Assembly: GCF_000967495.1 (NCBI RefSeq)
Contig: NZ_JXXU01000035.1
Span: 62,001-126,000 of the forward strand
Direction: 5' to 3'
Source of the DNA: Vibrio neptunius
Lineage (GTDB): Bacteria; Pseudomonadota; Gammaproteobacteria; Enterobacterales; Vibrionaceae
Length of the DNA stretch: 64,000 nucleotides
The notes below the pieces were generated by a model. The model was given only the letters and a program-made list of their open reading frames with translations. It was not told where the DNA came from and did not search any database. Positions 51,406 to 62,258 of the stretch are shown piece by piece; the stretch's first letter is position 1; each line of letters begins with the position of its first letter. Position numbers and translations under genes: made by a program.

Positions 51406-53778
51406 CTATTTGCCACTTACCTGCCCAAGTTTGAGCCACGTATCAATCACAGTATCCGGATTTAGAGAGACGGAACTGATGCCTTGCGCCATTAACCATT
51501 CAGCCAGATCATCATGGTCAGATGGGCCCTGACCGCAAATGCCGACGTATTTACCGGCTTTAGTCGCAGCATCGATAGCCATTTGCAGCATCGCTTTTAC
51601 AGCAGGATTGCGCTCGTCGAACAAGTGAGCGACGTCGCCTGAATCTCGGTCTAGACCGAGTGTTAGCTGAGTCATATCGTTTGAGCCGATTGAGAAACCG
51701 TCGAAGTACTTGAGGAATTCGTCTGCTAGCACAGCATTAGATGGTAGTTCACACATCATGATGACTTTCAGGCCCTGATCGCCGCGGCGTAAGTCGAACT
51801 TCGCAAGAAGATCGATGACCGATGCCGCCTCGCTCGGAGTGCGCACAAATGGGATCATGATTTCAACGTTCTTCAGACCCATCTGATTGCGAACACGCTT
51901 AATCGCTTGAGTTTCTAGTTCAAAGCAGTCTTCAAATACAGGTGAGATGTAACGTGACGCACCACGGAAGCCCAGCATAGGGTTTTCTTCATGTGGTTCG
52001 TAACCTTTGCCACCAACTAGGTTGCTGTACTCGTTGGACTTAAAGTCAGACATACGGACGATGACGCGTTTTGGCCAGAATGCCGCAGCGATAGTCGCGA
52101 TACCTTCAGTCAGCTTGCTGACGTAGAAATCGATAGGGTCTTTATAGCCACGAATGCGCTGAGTGATTTCTGCTTTTAGCTCGTCACTTTGTGCGTCAAA
52201 GTTCAGTAGGGCTTTCGGGTGAATACCAATCATTTTGTTGATGATGAATTCCAGACGAGCCAAGCCAACACCTTCATTTGGAATCTGCGCGAAGTCGAAG
52301 GCTCGATCTGGGTTACCGACGTTCATCATCACTTTGGTTGGTAGCAGTGGCAGTTCGTCAACTGCAGAGCGCTTGACTTCAAAATCAAGTTCACCCTGAT
52401 AAACATAGCCTGTCTCACCTTCAGAACAAGAAACCGTCACGGTCGCGCCGTCTGTCAGCTTTGATGTGGCATCGCCACAACCAACGATTGCTGGAATACC
52501 CAGCTCACGTGCGATGATAGCTGCGTGGCAAGTACGACCACCACGGTTGGTAACGATTGCTGAGGCCTTCTTCATCACTGGTTCCCAATCTGGGTCAGTC
52601 ATATCAGTAACTAGTACGTCGCCATCTTGAACCAAAGACATTTGGTCTAGCGAGTCAACCAGACGTACTGGGCCAGAACCGATACGCTGACCAATAGCAC
52701 GGCCTTCAACCAAAACTTCTGCTTTGTTGTTTAGCTCGTAACGCTCAATCACGTTCTGTTCGCTTTGAGAACATACGGTTTCTGGGCGAGCTTGAACAAT
52801 GTAAAGCTTGCCATCAATACCATCTTTCGCCCACTCGATATCCATCGGACGCTGGTAGTGCTTTTCGATGATCATCGCTTGTTTTGCCAGTTCTTTGATC
52901 TCTTCGTCATTGAGAGAGAATTGTTCACGCTCTTGTGTCGAGGTATCAATGATGTCAACTTGCTTGCCAATTTCTTGGTTGGTCGAGTAGATCATCTTGA
53001 TAAGTTTAGAGCCGAACGTCTTCTTAACAATCGGATGCTGACCCGCTTCAAGCATTGGCTTGTGAACGTAGAACTCGTCTGGGTTTACGGCGCCCTGAAC
53101 GACCATTTCCCCTAGACCCCAAGAGGAAGTGATGAACACAACCTGATCAAAGCCAGATTCAGTGTCTAGCGTGAACATAACACCAGAAGAGGCTTTATCC
53201 GAGCGCACCATGCGTTGGATACCCGCAGACAGCGAGATACCACGGTGGTCAAAACCTTGGTGCACACGATAGGAGATAGCGCGGTCGTTAAACAGAGAAG
53301 CGTAAACGTGTTTCGTTGCTTCAAGTACAGCATCGATACCTTTTACATTAAGAAATGTTTCTTGCTGGCCCGCGAATGAGGCATCCGGCAAATCTTCAGC
53401 AGTTGCTGAAGATCGAACGGCGACGGAAAGTTCTGTATTACCTTCAATCAGTTGTTGGTAATCGCTACGAATACCCTGCTCTAGGTCAGCAGGGAAGGGC
53501 GCTTCTAAAACCCATTGACGGATGGTGGCACCTGTCTTACGCAGAGCTTCTACATCCTCAACGTCTAGTTCATCGAGCAGTTGGTGGATTCGTTCATCCA
53601 GACCTTCATAATCAAGGAATTGGTTAAACGCGTAAGAAGTAGTAGCAAAACCATTCGGTACTGAAACGCCAGCATTCGATAGATTTGAAACCATTTCTCC
53701 AAGTGAAGCGTTTTTACCGCCGACCTTGTCGACATCTTCCATGGATAGGCTATTGAACCAGAGGGTGTTCTTTTGCAT
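51406..53778 (-). CDS. ppsA: Phosphoenolpyruvate synthase
   Basis: A 790-residue gluconeogenic enzyme that converts pyruvate and ATP to phosphoenolpyruvate. The N-terminal ATP-binding domain begins [27 protein letters not shown]; the phospho-carrier domain has [21 protein letters not shown], with the catalytic His in TCHAA; the C-terminal PEP/pyruvate barrel has [15 protein letters not shown] [11 protein letters not shown] and ends [13 protein letters not shown] with the catalytic Cys. The ATG at 53778 follows GGAG by 6 bases. It is divergent from ppsR, its regulator. Confidence 0.95.
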   Translation of the reverse strand: MQKNTLWFNSLSMEDVDKVGGKNASLGEMVSNLSNAGVSVPNGFATTSYAFNQFLDYEGLDERIHQLLDELDVEDVEALRKTGATIRQWVLEAPFPADLEQGIRSDYQQLIEGNTELSVAVRSSATAEDLPDASFAGQQETFLNVKGIDAVLEATKHVYASLFNDRAISYRVHQGFDHRGISLSAGIQRMVRSDKASSGVMFTLDTESGFDQVVFITSSWGLGEMVVQGAVNPDEFYVHKPMLEAGQHPIVKKTFGSKLIKMIYSTNQEIGKQVDIIDTSTQEREQFSLNDEEIKELAKQAMIIEKHYQRPMDIEWAKDGIDGKLYIVQARPETVCSQSEQNVIERYELNNKAEVLVEGRAIGQRIGSGPVRLVDSLDQMSLVQDGDVLVTDMTDPDWEPVMKKASAIVTNRGGRTCHAAIIARELGIPAIVGCGDATSKLTDGATVTVSCSEGETGYVYQGELDFEVKRSAVDELPLLPTKVMMNVGNPDRAFDFAQIPNEGVGLARLEFIINKMIGIHPKALLNFDAQSDELKAEITQRIRGYKDPIDFYVSKLTEGIATIAAAFWPKRVIVRMSDFKSNEYSNLVGGKGYEPHEENPMLGFRGASRYISPVFEDCFELETQAIKRVRNQMGLKNVEIMIPFVRTPSEAASVIDLLAKFDLRRGDQGLKVIMMCELPSNAVLADEFLKYFDGFSIGSNDMTQLTLGLDRDSGDVAHLFDERNPAVKAMLQMAIDAATKAGKYVGICGQGPSDHDDLAEWLMAQGISSVSLNPDTVIDTWLKLGQVSGK

Positions 53779-53953
53779 GTCTTTCTCCAGAAACATTGCA
53801 GCTTTGTAGGGATAAAGCAAACGATTACGCAAAGGCTCAAAAAAATTCTCAACAAATTTTCAAAGCTGTGGGGGGCGTAATTGTCAGCCGGGTTTTATTA
53901 TCGATATTATGTTGCCCATCCTACTCAAAAGAATTTTAAAGTTTAAATAAAAC

Positions 53954-54787
53954 ATGCAAATTGATATTCAAAGTCGTGATGTATTCTATGTTTCTGACGG
54001 AACAGCCATAACGTGTGAGACATTAGGCCATGTTGTTTTGGGCCAATTCCCGTTGAACACCAACGAGAAAACGTTTCCGTTTGTTGAAAGTGAAGACAAA
54101 TTAGCAGATCTGCTGAAGGAGATTGAACTATCGTATCAAGACACTGGTGTGAAGCCTTTAGTGTTTTTTTCCATCGTTATTCCAGAGATCAAGCAGAAAC
54201 TATTGACAGCGCCTGCGTTTAGTTACGATGTGCTGGCGAGTATTGTCCAACAAGTCAAAGATGATATTCAGCTTGAGCCCAAGCCCAAACTACAGCGTTC
54301 GCGTAGTGTGAGCAAAGATTCAGATACTTATTTTGATCGTATCGCGGCGATTGAATACACCTTGGCGCATGATGATGGCATTACGCTCAAGGGCATGGAC
54401 GAAGCCGATATTATATTGCTGGGTGTTTCTCGAAGCGGCAAAACACCAACCAGTCTTTATATGGCGATGCAATTTGGCCTAAGAGTCGTGAATTACCCAT
54501 TCATTGAAGAAGACATTCGTCGCCTAAGACTATTACCAGAATTCGAAATCCATCGTCATAAACTGTTTGGCCTGACGATTGATCCTGAAAGGTTGACCGA
54601 AATTCGAGAGAACCGCTTGGCGGGCAGTGAATATGCCAGCACCGAGCAGTGCATCAATGAATTGGAGAGCGTTGAGGCGTTATTCCGACGTGAAGCCATT
54701 CCTTACATCAATACCTCATCATTGTCAGTGGAAGAGATTTCAACCCGTATCCTTGAAAAAGCGGGGTTGAGAAGGCGTTTACTGTAG
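53954..54787 (+). CDS. ppsR: PEP synthase regulatory protein
   Basis: A 277-residue bifunctional kinase/pyrophosphorylase (DUF299) that inactivates and reactivates PEP synthase by phosphorylating its catalytic-site Thr. The P-loop GVSRSGKT is at 157-164, the [18 protein letters not shown] start is typical, and [15 protein letters not shown] follows. It is divergent from ppsA with a 175-base gap, the standard gammaproteobacterial arrangement. Confidence 0.93.
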   Translation: MQIDIQSRDVFYVSDGTAITCETLGHVVLGQFPLNTNEKTFPFVESEDKLADLLKEIELSYQDTGVKPLVFFSIVIPEIKQKLLTAPAFSYDVLASIVQQVKDDIQLEPKPKLQRSRSVSKDSDTYFDRIAAIEYTLAHDDGITLKGMDEADIILLGVSRSGKTPTSLYMAMQFGLRVVNYPFIEEDIRRLRLLPEFEIHRHKLFGLTIDPERLTEIRENRLAGSEYASTEQCINELESVEALFRREAIPYINTSSLSVEEISTRILEKAGLRRRLL

Positions 54788-54924
54788 ATAAAATAAGTCG
54801 GGGCAGCAAATACAGGCTGTCCGATTGCCTTGTTTAAGTAAGACACACTAGATGTCGCTGTGACACCACAATAGAGACCATGGTTGACGAAAACTCGCCT
54901 AGATCTTTCGCTTCTGCGTCCAGT

Positions 54925-55662
54925 TCAATTGGTTTGGAATTTTTTTAAGCCTTTATCGAGGAGATTCTTAAGCGACAAAGCATATTCATACTGTTTCGAA
55001 ACCAGCATGTGAAATTTATGCTTAGCCATATTTGGAATGGGCTTAGACTCAATGTCTTCGCTGACGTAATTGATGCCCCAAACGCTTTGAATTCCATCGA
55101 GTATCTCATTCCATGATAGGATCACATCGCATCGCTGCTGTTTCAGTTCTGTGATGAGCTCGTGCATGCTGTGTGTGTACTGTTCAACTTCTTTAAGTTG
55201 GAAGTCGCCGTAGTTATAGCCATGAATGCCGCACACCTTGTATTGGTCTAGCTCTGCAACATCATCGATGGATAGACCTTTTGGAAATCGAGATTTTTTG
55301 TATAAGTAGTATGGCGTTATATTGTAGTACCAATCAGTGTATAGGTAATGCTTGGCACGCTCCTCTGAGTGGGATGCGCTGACTGCTATTTGAAACTCGC
55401 CACTCTTCGCCCCTTTGAGGCAGCGGCTCCATGATGTCATGGTAAAATTAAATGTGATGCTTTGCGGTAGCAAAACGTGGTTCAGAACGTCTAGATCGAA
55501 ACCTTTCACATCCTCTCCATCTAGGTAAGTATAGGGAGGCCAGTCAATAGAATCTCCGCAAATACTTAAATGTTCATTCCTTAACTCCGAAGTAGTCGCT
55601 AATGCTTTGTTAAGGCCTGTTAGCAGAACCAGCAGGCAAAAACATATTGGTAGATTCATCAT
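54925..55662 (-). CDS. Periplasmic solute-binding protein, SBP_bac_3 type
   Basis: A 245-residue exported protein with a signal peptide (LPICFCLLVLLTGLNKALA). LSICGDSIDWPPYTYLDGEDVKGFDLDVLNHVLLPQ is the typical start of the family-3 amino-acid-binding fold, and the rest follows the same strand-helix order. No ABC permease or ATPase lies beside it, so it may be an orphan sensor-like protein rather than part of a transporter. It is a single gene between ppsR (convergent) and an EamA gene. Confidence 0.82.
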   Translation of the reverse strand: MMNLPICFCLLVLLTGLNKALATTSELRNEHLSICGDSIDWPPYTYLDGEDVKGFDLDVLNHVLLPQSITFNFTMTSWSRCLKGAKSGEFQIAVSASHSEERAKHYLYTDWYYNITPYYLYKKSRFPKGLSIDDVAELDQYKVCGIHGYNYGDFQLKEVEQYTHSMHELITELKQQRCDVILSWNEILDGIQSVWGINYVSEDIESKPIPNMAKHKFHMLVSKQYEYALSLKNLLDKGLKKFQTN

Positions 55663-55719
55663 GGGGCGCTTTGGTTGTCTTAACTCATATGAGTATAGAC
55701 CCCGTGTATTGATTTGAAG

Positions 55720-56619
55720 CTATTTTACTCGAAGCAATGATGGCTTGAGTTGATGGCCGAAAACGTTAATTAATGCACCGATAACAATCAGTGAGCCACC
55801 TAAGTAGGTACAGTTAGAAGGCGCTTCATTGAATATCCAGGCACCAAGTAGTGCAGAGAAAACAATTTGTACGTAGGAATAGGCCGAAGCTTTACCCGCA
55901 GCCTGAGTTTGCATCGCTTTGGTTAAACCATGCTGACCTATCTGAGTGAAAACACCGACTAGAATTAGCATCGCGGTCAAAAATAGACTGGGCCAGACGA
56001 AATCATCGCCGAGCAAAACGATAGAAGTAGGTAGGGCCATCAGTGGGAAGTAGAAAATAATTACTGAACTGTCCTCTGTTTGGCTTAATCGACGGACAAT
56101 AACATAAGCAATAGAGCTGCCAAACGCTCCGAGTAGTGCCATCATCACGCTAAATAGCGGGAGGTTTGAGTTATCGGTTGTTTGCACGCTCGGTTGAACC
56201 ATCACCCCCAAGCCTATTAAGCAAAGCGCGATACACATAGTGGTCGAAAATTGAATACGTTCTTTGAGAAAGAGTACGCCAAGCAAAGCAGTAAACACCG
56301 GGTGCACATATTGAAGGATGGTGGCTTCTGCTAGAGGAAGGGTTGTGACTGAATAGTAAACACACATTAGGGCGATTGTGCCGACTGCACCGCGAAGCAT
56401 AAGAAGTGGCTTATTGTGTCCCCACACTGAAATACGTTTGCGTTTAACATCCAAGTAACTGATCACCAATGAAACACATGCCCTAGCTGCAACAATTTCA
56501 AACAAAGGAATACCATAGTTGCTCACGTATTTGACGCAGGCTGACATCAAGGCAAAACCGAGCGCAGAAAGCAACATATAACGCACCCCTACAGGGGTGA
56601 CAGATAAAATGGTCTTCAT
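55720..56619 (-). CDS. EamA/DMT-family exporter
   Basis: A 299-residue inner-membrane protein with about ten helices in two EamA repeats (VRYMLLSALGFALMSACVKYVSNYG; second repeat starting LFSVMMALLGAFGSSIAYVIV). Substrate is unknown; family members export metabolites or drugs. It is unlike the RidA-linked EamA in sequence, and has its own promoter. The gene ends 58 bases from the periplasmic binding-protein start on the same strand. Confidence 0.83.
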   Translation of the reverse strand: MKTILSVTPVGVRYMLLSALGFALMSACVKYVSNYGIPLFEIVAARACVSLVISYLDVKRKRISVWGHNKPLLMLRGAVGTIALMCVYYSVTTLPLAEATILQYVHPVFTALLGVLFLKERIQFSTTMCIALCLIGLGVMVQPSVQTTDNSNLPLFSVMMALLGAFGSSIAYVIVRRLSQTEDSSVIIFYFPLMALPTSIVLLGDDFVWPSLFLTAMLILVGVFTQIGQHGLTKAMQTQAAGKASAYSYVQIVFSALLGAWIFNEAPSNCTYLGGSLIVIGALINVFGHQLKPSLLRVK

Positions 56620-56714
56620 GATGATTCAATCACTAGAGGAGAGTAGAAGTGGCACTTTAACATATAAGTCAGTTTGTGGGTGCTTGGAGTTGAAATAAGA
56701 ACTAAGATATTGAA

Positions 56715-56737
56715 AAAGCGGCTATTCGAGCCGCTTT
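56715..56737 (-). terminator. Terminator after the phosphohexomutase gene
   Basis: Stem AAAGCGGCT / AGCCGCTTT with a five-base ATTCG loop, followed on the minus strand by TTTTTC, 29 bases past the stop. Confidence 0.85.
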
Positions 56738-56765
56738 GTAACCCAGTGTTTTCGATGATTTCTCT

Positions 56766-58475
56766 TTAGTGATCCAAACTTGTTTGGTGTTCACTGATGA
56801 GCATATCCAGCGCAAGCTCCGCTTTTTCTTCCGCTATGGAAAAGCTATCTGCTGCAGCAAATGCTTCGACGACTTCGTAGTAGCACTTCAGCTTAGGTTC
56901 TGTACCTGATGGACGTACGATGACACGTGCCCCGCCAGAAAGGTGATAGATCAGAACGTCACTAGCTGGTAAGTCAATAGATTCAGCGTTGCCATCAGCA
57001 AAGGTTCGTGTTGAAAGTTTCAAATCTTCAATCACTTCGACTTTACGGCCTGCGATTTGACCTGGCTGCGCGGCTCGTAGTTTGTCTCCAACAGGTGGGG
57101 CTTTTGGATCGAGCGCAGTGCTATGTTGAGCATTGATGTACATACCGTGCTCGCGATAAATGTTTTCCAATTGATCCCACACCGTTTTACCCTGACGCTT
57201 AAGTTCGGCGGTTAGTTGAGAGAAAGCGACCAGAGCAGACAAGCCATCCTTATCCCACACTTTATTGCCCACTGTGTAGCCCAGTGCTTCTTCATAAGCG
57301 AACAGGAACTGTTTCTCTGCGGTTTGTTTTTGCATAGCGATATTAGTCAGCCATTTGAAACCTGTCAGGGTTTGGTAGTACTCAGCGCCATGAGACAGTG
57401 CAATTTTCTCAAGCAATGTTGAAGACACGATAGTATTACCAATCAACTGTTTAGTTGCATCAGTATGGCTAAGTAGGTAGTGGCCAAATAGACAACCCAC
57501 CTGATCACCCGTTAGCATCTGGTATTCGCCATCGGGTCGACGAGCAGCGACCGCAAAACGGTCTGCGTCTGGGTCATTGGCACAAGCGATGTCAGCGTTA
57601 TTCGCTTTTGCCAACGCGATCACCATATCCATGGCTCCTGCTTCCTCAGGGTTAGGGAAGTTCACTGTCGGAAAAGAACCGTCGGGCTCACGTTGCTCGG
57701 CAACGCTGTAGATTTTGGTGAAGCCTGCATCTTTCAGCAGTGTTTCTGCCATGTTAGCCCCCACACCATGCATTGCGGTATAGGCTACGCCAACCGCTTC
57801 TGGTTGTTGATGATTAGCCAGCAGTGGGTTGCCATTCATCGTTTGGCGATAAGTCTCGTAGTAGTCTTCTTTTAGCCACACGAGAAGATCATGCTTTTCT
57901 GCATCATCAAGATTCATCAGAGGGATGGGTTTTGTAGCGGCTTCGTCGATTTCTCCCGCAATACCAGAGTCATGAGGAGGGATGATTTGAGCGCCATTTT
58001 CCCAATACACTTTAAAGCCGTTGTACTCTGGTGGGTTGTGGCTGGCCGTGACGACAACAGCAGCAGCGGCATTAAAATGACGAACACCAAATGCAGCAAT
58101 AGGTGTCGCTGCGACATCGTGTGTCAAGTACACCTTGATACCTAAAGCGGTCAATACAGAGGTGGTATCATGAGCGAACTGCTTGGAATCTGGGCGGCCA
58201 TCATAACCAATCACCACACCACGATGTTTTGCGTTTTGTACCTGCTCAATCAGATATTGACCTAGGCCTGTTGCAGTTTCTTGTATAACAAGTCGGTTCA
58301 TTCGGTTTGGACCACAGCCGACTTTGCCGCGCAAACCAGCTGTTCCAAACTCTAGCCTTTGACTAAATCGATCTGTTAGTTCTTGATATTGTTCTTCATC
58401 AATTAAGTGTTGAAGCTCTTCACGAGTACGTGGGTCCGGATCTTTTTCCAACCAACGAGTAACTTGTTCCATCAT
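56766..58475 (-). CDS. Phosphohexomutase (phosphoglucomutase/phosphomannomutase)
   Basis: A 569-residue enzyme that interconverts hexose-1- and 6-phosphates, of the long PgcA-type. VVVTASHNPPEYNGFKVYW holds the catalytic phospho-Ser, ANDPDADRFAVAAR the Mg-binding DxDxD, GFKWLTNIAMQ the sugar loop, and RPSGTEPKLKCYYE the phosphate-binding loop. The first 40 residues (WLEKDPDPRTREELQHLI) form the extra N-terminal helices of this class. It is preceded by a promoter region with a Fur-like box. Confidence 0.9.
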   Translation of the reverse strand: MMEQVTRWLEKDPDPRTREELQHLIDEEQYQELTDRFSQRLEFGTAGLRGKVGCGPNRMNRLVIQETATGLGQYLIEQVQNAKHRGVVIGYDGRPDSKQFAHDTTSVLTALGIKVYLTHDVAATPIAAFGVRHFNAAAAVVVTASHNPPEYNGFKVYWENGAQIIPPHDSGIAGEIDEAATKPIPLMNLDDAEKHDLLVWLKEDYYETYRQTMNGNPLLANHQQPEAVGVAYTAMHGVGANMAETLLKDAGFTKIYSVAEQREPDGSFPTVNFPNPEEAGAMDMVIALAKANNADIACANDPDADRFAVAARRPDGEYQMLTGDQVGCLFGHYLLSHTDATKQLIGNTIVSSTLLEKIALSHGAEYYQTLTGFKWLTNIAMQKQTAEKQFLFAYEEALGYTVGNKVWDKDGLSALVAFSQLTAELKRQGKTVWDQLENIYREHGMYINAQHSTALDPKAPPVGDKLRAAQPGQIAGRKVEVIEDLKLSTRTFADGNAESIDLPASDVLIYHLSGGARVIVRPSGTEPKLKCYYEVVEAFAAADSFSIAEEKAELALDMLISEHQTSLDH

Positions 58476-58832
58476 AACTTATTTCTACCTTTGACTAACG
58501 TTATCCCAAGTGTATGACATCTGGGGATTAATGGATGGATATTAAGTGATATTGATTATCATTTGAGAGAGCGCAATCGCTAAACCAAATATTGTGATCA
58601 ATCTTCAATTTATATTGGTTAAATTACCTACATTTCCATTAGCACTTTCTTGCACTATTAGTAAACGCCAACTAGTTTTTATTAACATAACTATAACAAA
58701 TCACATCGAATTTGCTGTTTACAAGGAATTTTCCGCACCCTTTGGGCTATTAGGACTTTTTTGCGTCGTTCTTGCTAAAGGGCGCCTTGGTTAAATCATC
58801 AGAGATGATGCCTCAGGCAGAGGAGAGGTCTT
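58476..58832. other. Divergent promoter region with a Fur-like site
   Basis: 357 gene-free bases between the phosphohexomutase and coxB. A site at 58548-58566 (GATATTGATTATCATTTGA) matches 14 of 19 positions of the Fur box, so iron control of one side is possible. No other element stands out. Confidence 0.4.
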
Positions 58833-59987
58833 TTGAAAAGAATAAAGGTTTCACTGTGGCAACTGAGCAATTTGTTGTTTGTTGGCTTTGCTGCTTCAGT
58901 TAATGCTGAAGAAAACGCCTTGAACATGACCAAAGGCGTGACAGGTATCAGTAATGAAGTTTATGACTTACACATGCTCATATTCTATATCTGTTGCGCG
59001 ATTGCTGTTGTGGTGTTCGGAGCAATGTTCTATTCCATGTACTACCACAGAAAGTCAAAAGGAGCAGTGGCCGCCAACTTTCATGAGAGCACCAAAGTGG
59101 AAGTGATCTGGACCGTCATCCCCATCATCATTCTTATTCTCATGGCCATCCCGGCAACCCGCACGCTGGTTGCAATGGAGGATACTTCTCAATCTGACCT
59201 GACGATAAAGATCACCGGTTCCCAGTGGAAGTGGCACTACAGTTATTTCGGAGAAGATGTCGAATATTTCAGCTTGTTAGCAACTAGTCAAAAAGCGATT
59301 GACGGTATAGAAGACAAAGGCGCACATTATCTTCTTGAAGTTGATAACCCTTTGGTGTTGCCAATCAACCGAAAAGTACGATTCCTCCTGACTTCCGATG
59401 ATGTAATTCACTCTTGGTGGGTACCTGACTTTGCAGTTAAGAAAGACACTATCCCAGGGTTTATCAACGAAGCTTGGACCCGCATTGATGAACCGGGTGT
59501 ATATCGCGGTCAGTGTGCAGAGCTATGTGGTCGAGCTCATGGTTTCATGCCAGTCGTCGTTCATGCCATGGAAGAAGAGAAATACGACGCTTGGTTACTA
59601 GCGAAAAAAGCTGAAATTGAGCAAGCAAAGCAAGAGGCCGCAGCTTCTCTCACTGCATCCTTATCACAAGAAGAATTGATGACGATAGGTGAAAAAGTGT
59701 ATGTCGACCGATGTGCCGTCTGCCATCAGGTTAGTGGCGCGGGTATTCCGGGGGCATTCCCGGCGATTACAGGCAGTAAGATCGCGACGGGCGATGTTGA
59801 CAAGCATATCGATATCGTGGTTAACGGTCGATCCGGCACCGCTATGCAGGCTTTTGCCAACCAGCTCTCGGACAAAGAGATTGCGGCTGTGGTGACTTAT
59901 CAACGTAATGGTTTAGGAAACAGTACGGGTGAGTTGGTGCAGGCATCCGATGTGAATGCATTTAAGGCATCCAAGGAGGGACAATGA
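58833..59987 (+). CDS. coxB: Cytochrome c oxidase subunit II with cytochrome c domain
   Basis: A 384-residue respiratory subunit. It has a signal-like start, two transmembrane helices, then a cupredoxin domain with CuA ligands Cys228, Cys232, His236 and Met239 (CAELCGRAHGFM), and a fused C-terminal cytochrome c with haem motif CAVCH at 294-298. It is a caa3-type subunit that takes electrons from cytochrome c. The TTG start has AGGAG 7 bases before it. The stop overlaps coxA (ATGA). Confidence 0.92.
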   Translation: MKRIKVSLWQLSNLLFVGFAASVNAEENALNMTKGVTGISNEVYDLHMLIFYICCAIAVVVFGAMFYSMYYHRKSKGAVAANFHESTKVEVIWTVIPIIILILMAIPATRTLVAMEDTSQSDLTIKITGSQWKWHYSYFGEDVEYFSLLATSQKAIDGIEDKGAHYLLEVDNPLVLPINRKVRFLLTSDDVIHSWWVPDFAVKKDTIPGFINEAWTRIDEPGVYRGQCAELCGRAHGFMPVVVHAMEEEKYDAWLLAKKAEIEQAKQEAAASLTASLSQEELMTIGEKVYVDRCAVCHQVSGAGIPGAFPAITGSKIATGDVDKHIDIVVNGRSGTAMQAFANQLSDKEIAAVVTYQRNGLGNSTGELVQASDVNAFKASKEGQ

Positions 59988-61645
59988 AAACGTCCAAACC
60001 TGAGTCAATGAATTCTGAATCAATCAAATCAGCACCAGCGGCTGACGCCGAGTTAGGAAGAGCAAACAGTGCGATTGCTATTGACGATCATGATGATCAT
60101 CACGAAGCACCTTCTGGCATAGCCCGCTGGATTTATTCCACCAACCACAAAGATATCGGGACGCTTTACCTTTGGTTCAGTTTCATTATGTTTCTGACCG
60201 GTGGAGCGATGGCGATGATTATTCGTGCCGAGTTGTTCCAACCTGGTTTACAACTGATCGAGCCCCAATTCTTTAACCAGATGACGACCGTACATGGTTT
60301 GATCATGGTGTTTGGCGCGGTTATGCCAGCCTTTACTGGTTTAGCAAACTGGATGATTCCGATGATGATTGGCGCGCCAGATATGGCGTTACCACGAATG
60401 AACAACCTCAGTTTTTGGATCTTGCCTTTTGCATTCCTAATCCTGATTGCTTCGTTATTTACGGAAGGTGGGGGCCCTGATTTTGGCTGGACTTTCTACG
60501 CGCCTCTTTCTACAACTTATGGACCTGACAGTACGGCTCTATTTGTGTTCTCTGTTCATATCATGGGGATCAGCTCGATCATGGGGGCAATCAACGTGAT
60601 CGTCACCATCGTCAACATGAGAGCGCCAGGGATGACTTGGTTCAAAATGCCGATGTTTGTCTGGACTTGGTTGATTACTGCTTTCTTGTTGATTGCCGTC
60701 ATGCCGGTGCTAGCAGGGGCGGTGACGATGGTCCTCACCGATAAGTACTTCGGCACATCATTCTTTGATGCCGCGGGTGGTGGCGATCCTGTGATGTTCC
60801 AGCATATCTTCTGGTTCTTCGGTCATCCCGAAGTGTACATCATGATCTTGCCATCTTTCGGTATCGTGTCGGCCATCATTCCTGCGTTCAGTGGTAAAAA
60901 ATTGTTTGGTTACCACTCGATGGTGTACGCCACTTGTAGTATCGCGCTGTTGTCATTCTTGGTTTGGGCACACCACATGTTTACAACAGGGATGCCCGTT
61001 TTCGCCGAACTCTTCTTTATGTATTGCACCATGCTCATTGCGGTGCCCACTGGGGTCAAAGTGTTCAACTGGGTGGCTACGATGTGGCGGGGCGCGATGA
61101 CATTCGAGACACCAATGTTGTTTGCTATTGCTTTCATTATTCTGTTTACCATCGGTGGGTTCTCCGGGCTTATGCTGGCGATTGTTCCTGCAGACTTCCA
61201 GTATCACGATACGTATTTTGTGGTCGCGCACTTCCATTATGTGTTGGTCTCAGGGGCGGTATTCTCGATTATGGCAGCTGCTTATTATTGGTTACCGAAA
61301 TGGACGGGGAATATGTATGACCACAAGTTGAGCTTGTGGCATTTCTGGTGCTCAGTAATTTCGGTCAACGTCTTATTCTTCCCGATGCATTTCCTTGGCT
61401 TAGCTGGGATGCCACGACGCATTCCTGACTATGCAATTCAGTTTGCCGACATCAATCAGATAGTGTCGATTGGTGGTTTTGCCTTTGGTTTGTCTCAGCT
61501 AATTTTCCTCTGGTTAGTGATTAAGTGTATCCGTGGAGGAGAAAAAGCTGAGGCGAAACCGTGGGATCGTGCTGAAGGGTTGGAGTGGACAGTACCAAGC
61601 CCAGCACCGCACCATACATTCTCTACCCCACCGAAAGTGGATTGA
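59984..61645 (+). CDS. coxA: Cytochrome c oxidase subunit I
   Basis: A 553-residue haem-copper subunit with 12 transmembrane helices. TTVHGLIMVFGAVMPAF has the low-spin haem ligand, FWFFGHPEVYIMILPSFG carries the active-site His, the cross-linked Tyr and the Glu of A1-type oxidases, and VVAHFHYVLVSGAVF holds the two ligand His of the haem pair. An added 35-residue N-terminal tail (His/Asp-rich DDHDDHH) is cytoplasmic. The start overlaps the coxB stop; ctaG follows after 10 bases. Confidence 0.95.
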   Translation: MKTSKPESMNSESIKSAPAADAELGRANSAIAIDDHDDHHEAPSGIARWIYSTNHKDIGTLYLWFSFIMFLTGGAMAMIIRAELFQPGLQLIEPQFFNQMTTVHGLIMVFGAVMPAFTGLANWMIPMMIGAPDMALPRMNNLSFWILPFAFLILIASLFTEGGGPDFGWTFYAPLSTTYGPDSTALFVFSVHIMGISSIMGAINVIVTIVNMRAPGMTWFKMPMFVWTWLITAFLLIAVMPVLAGAVTMVLTDKYFGTSFFDAAGGGDPVMFQHIFWFFGHPEVYIMILPSFGIVSAIIPAFSGKKLFGYHSMVYATCSIALLSFLVWAHHMFTTGMPVFAELFFMYCTMLIAVPTGVKVFNWVATMWRGAMTFETPMLFAIAFIILFTIGGFSGLMLAIVPADFQYHDTYFVVAHFHYVLVSGAVFSIMAAAYYWLPKWTGNMYDHKLSLWHFWCSVISVNVLFFPMHFLGLAGMPRRIPDYAIQFADINQIVSIGGFAFGLSQLIFLWLVIKCIRGGEKAEAKPWDRAEGLEWTVPSPAPHHTFSTPPKVD

Positions 61646-61655
61646 GGGAAGCGCT

Positions 61656-62258
61656 ATGGATGGACAACAGCAATCCAATAACAAGTTAACCTTAAAGCTG
61701 CTGGCAGCAGTGGTGGCGATGTTTGGCTTTGGTTTTGCGCTTGTCCCATTATATGACGTGATGTGCGAAGCTTTAGGAATCAACGGAAAAACAAATACTG
61801 AGTCTGCGCTACAGCCACAGGGTATGGTTCCTGACACATCACGTCTTATTCGAGTTGAGTTTATGGCCCACAGAAATCAGGGGATGCCTTGGTTGTTCGA
61901 ACCTAAGCAACAGTCAATGGATGTGCATCCTGGAGAAGTGATTCAGACGGCCTACATAGCAACAAACCAGTCATCCAAGGCAACGATAGGTCAAGCCGTC
62001 CCTTCGGTATCACCGGGTATGGGGGCATCATATTTCAATAAAATTGAATGTTTCTGCTTTAATCACCAACCACTGGAAAGTTTGGCGAAAGCCGAGATGC
62101 CTTTGATCTTCTACATTGAGCCAGACATCCCAGAGTCGATTCATACGTTAACGCTGTCGTATACCCTCTACGACATTACGGATAAGGTTCCTCAACCCGT
62201 TGAAGTAGCACGAATGGAGCCGAGTGGCGACCTCACACAGCAAGGAGCTAAGCCATGA
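61656..62258 (+). CDS. ctaG: Cox11/CtaG copper-insertion protein
   Basis: A 200-residue periplasmic copper chaperone that metallates CuB of subunit I. ATG 61656 is chosen, with GAGGGAA before it; a longer frame inside coxA is spurious. One transmembrane anchor (LLAAVVAMFGFGFALVPLYDVMCEALG) is followed by the immunoglobulin-like domain with the copper motif CFCF (ECFCFNHQPL). The stop overlaps coxC. Confidence 0.92.
   Translation: MDGQQQSNNKLTLKLLAAVVAMFGFGFALVPLYDVMCEALGINGKTNTESALQPQGMVPDTSRLIRVEFMAHRNQGMPWLFEPKQQSMDVHPGEVIQTAYIATNQSSKATIGQAVPSVSPGMGASYFNKIECFCFNHQPLESLAKAEMPLIFYIEPDIPESIHTLTLSYTLYDITDKVPQPVEVARMEPSGDLTQQGAKP

Noticed and set aside
61533..61655. Extended ctaG start within coxA
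   Set aside because: It would give a non-family N-terminus overlapping coxA; ATG 61656 has a clear ribosome site and begins the usual anchor.
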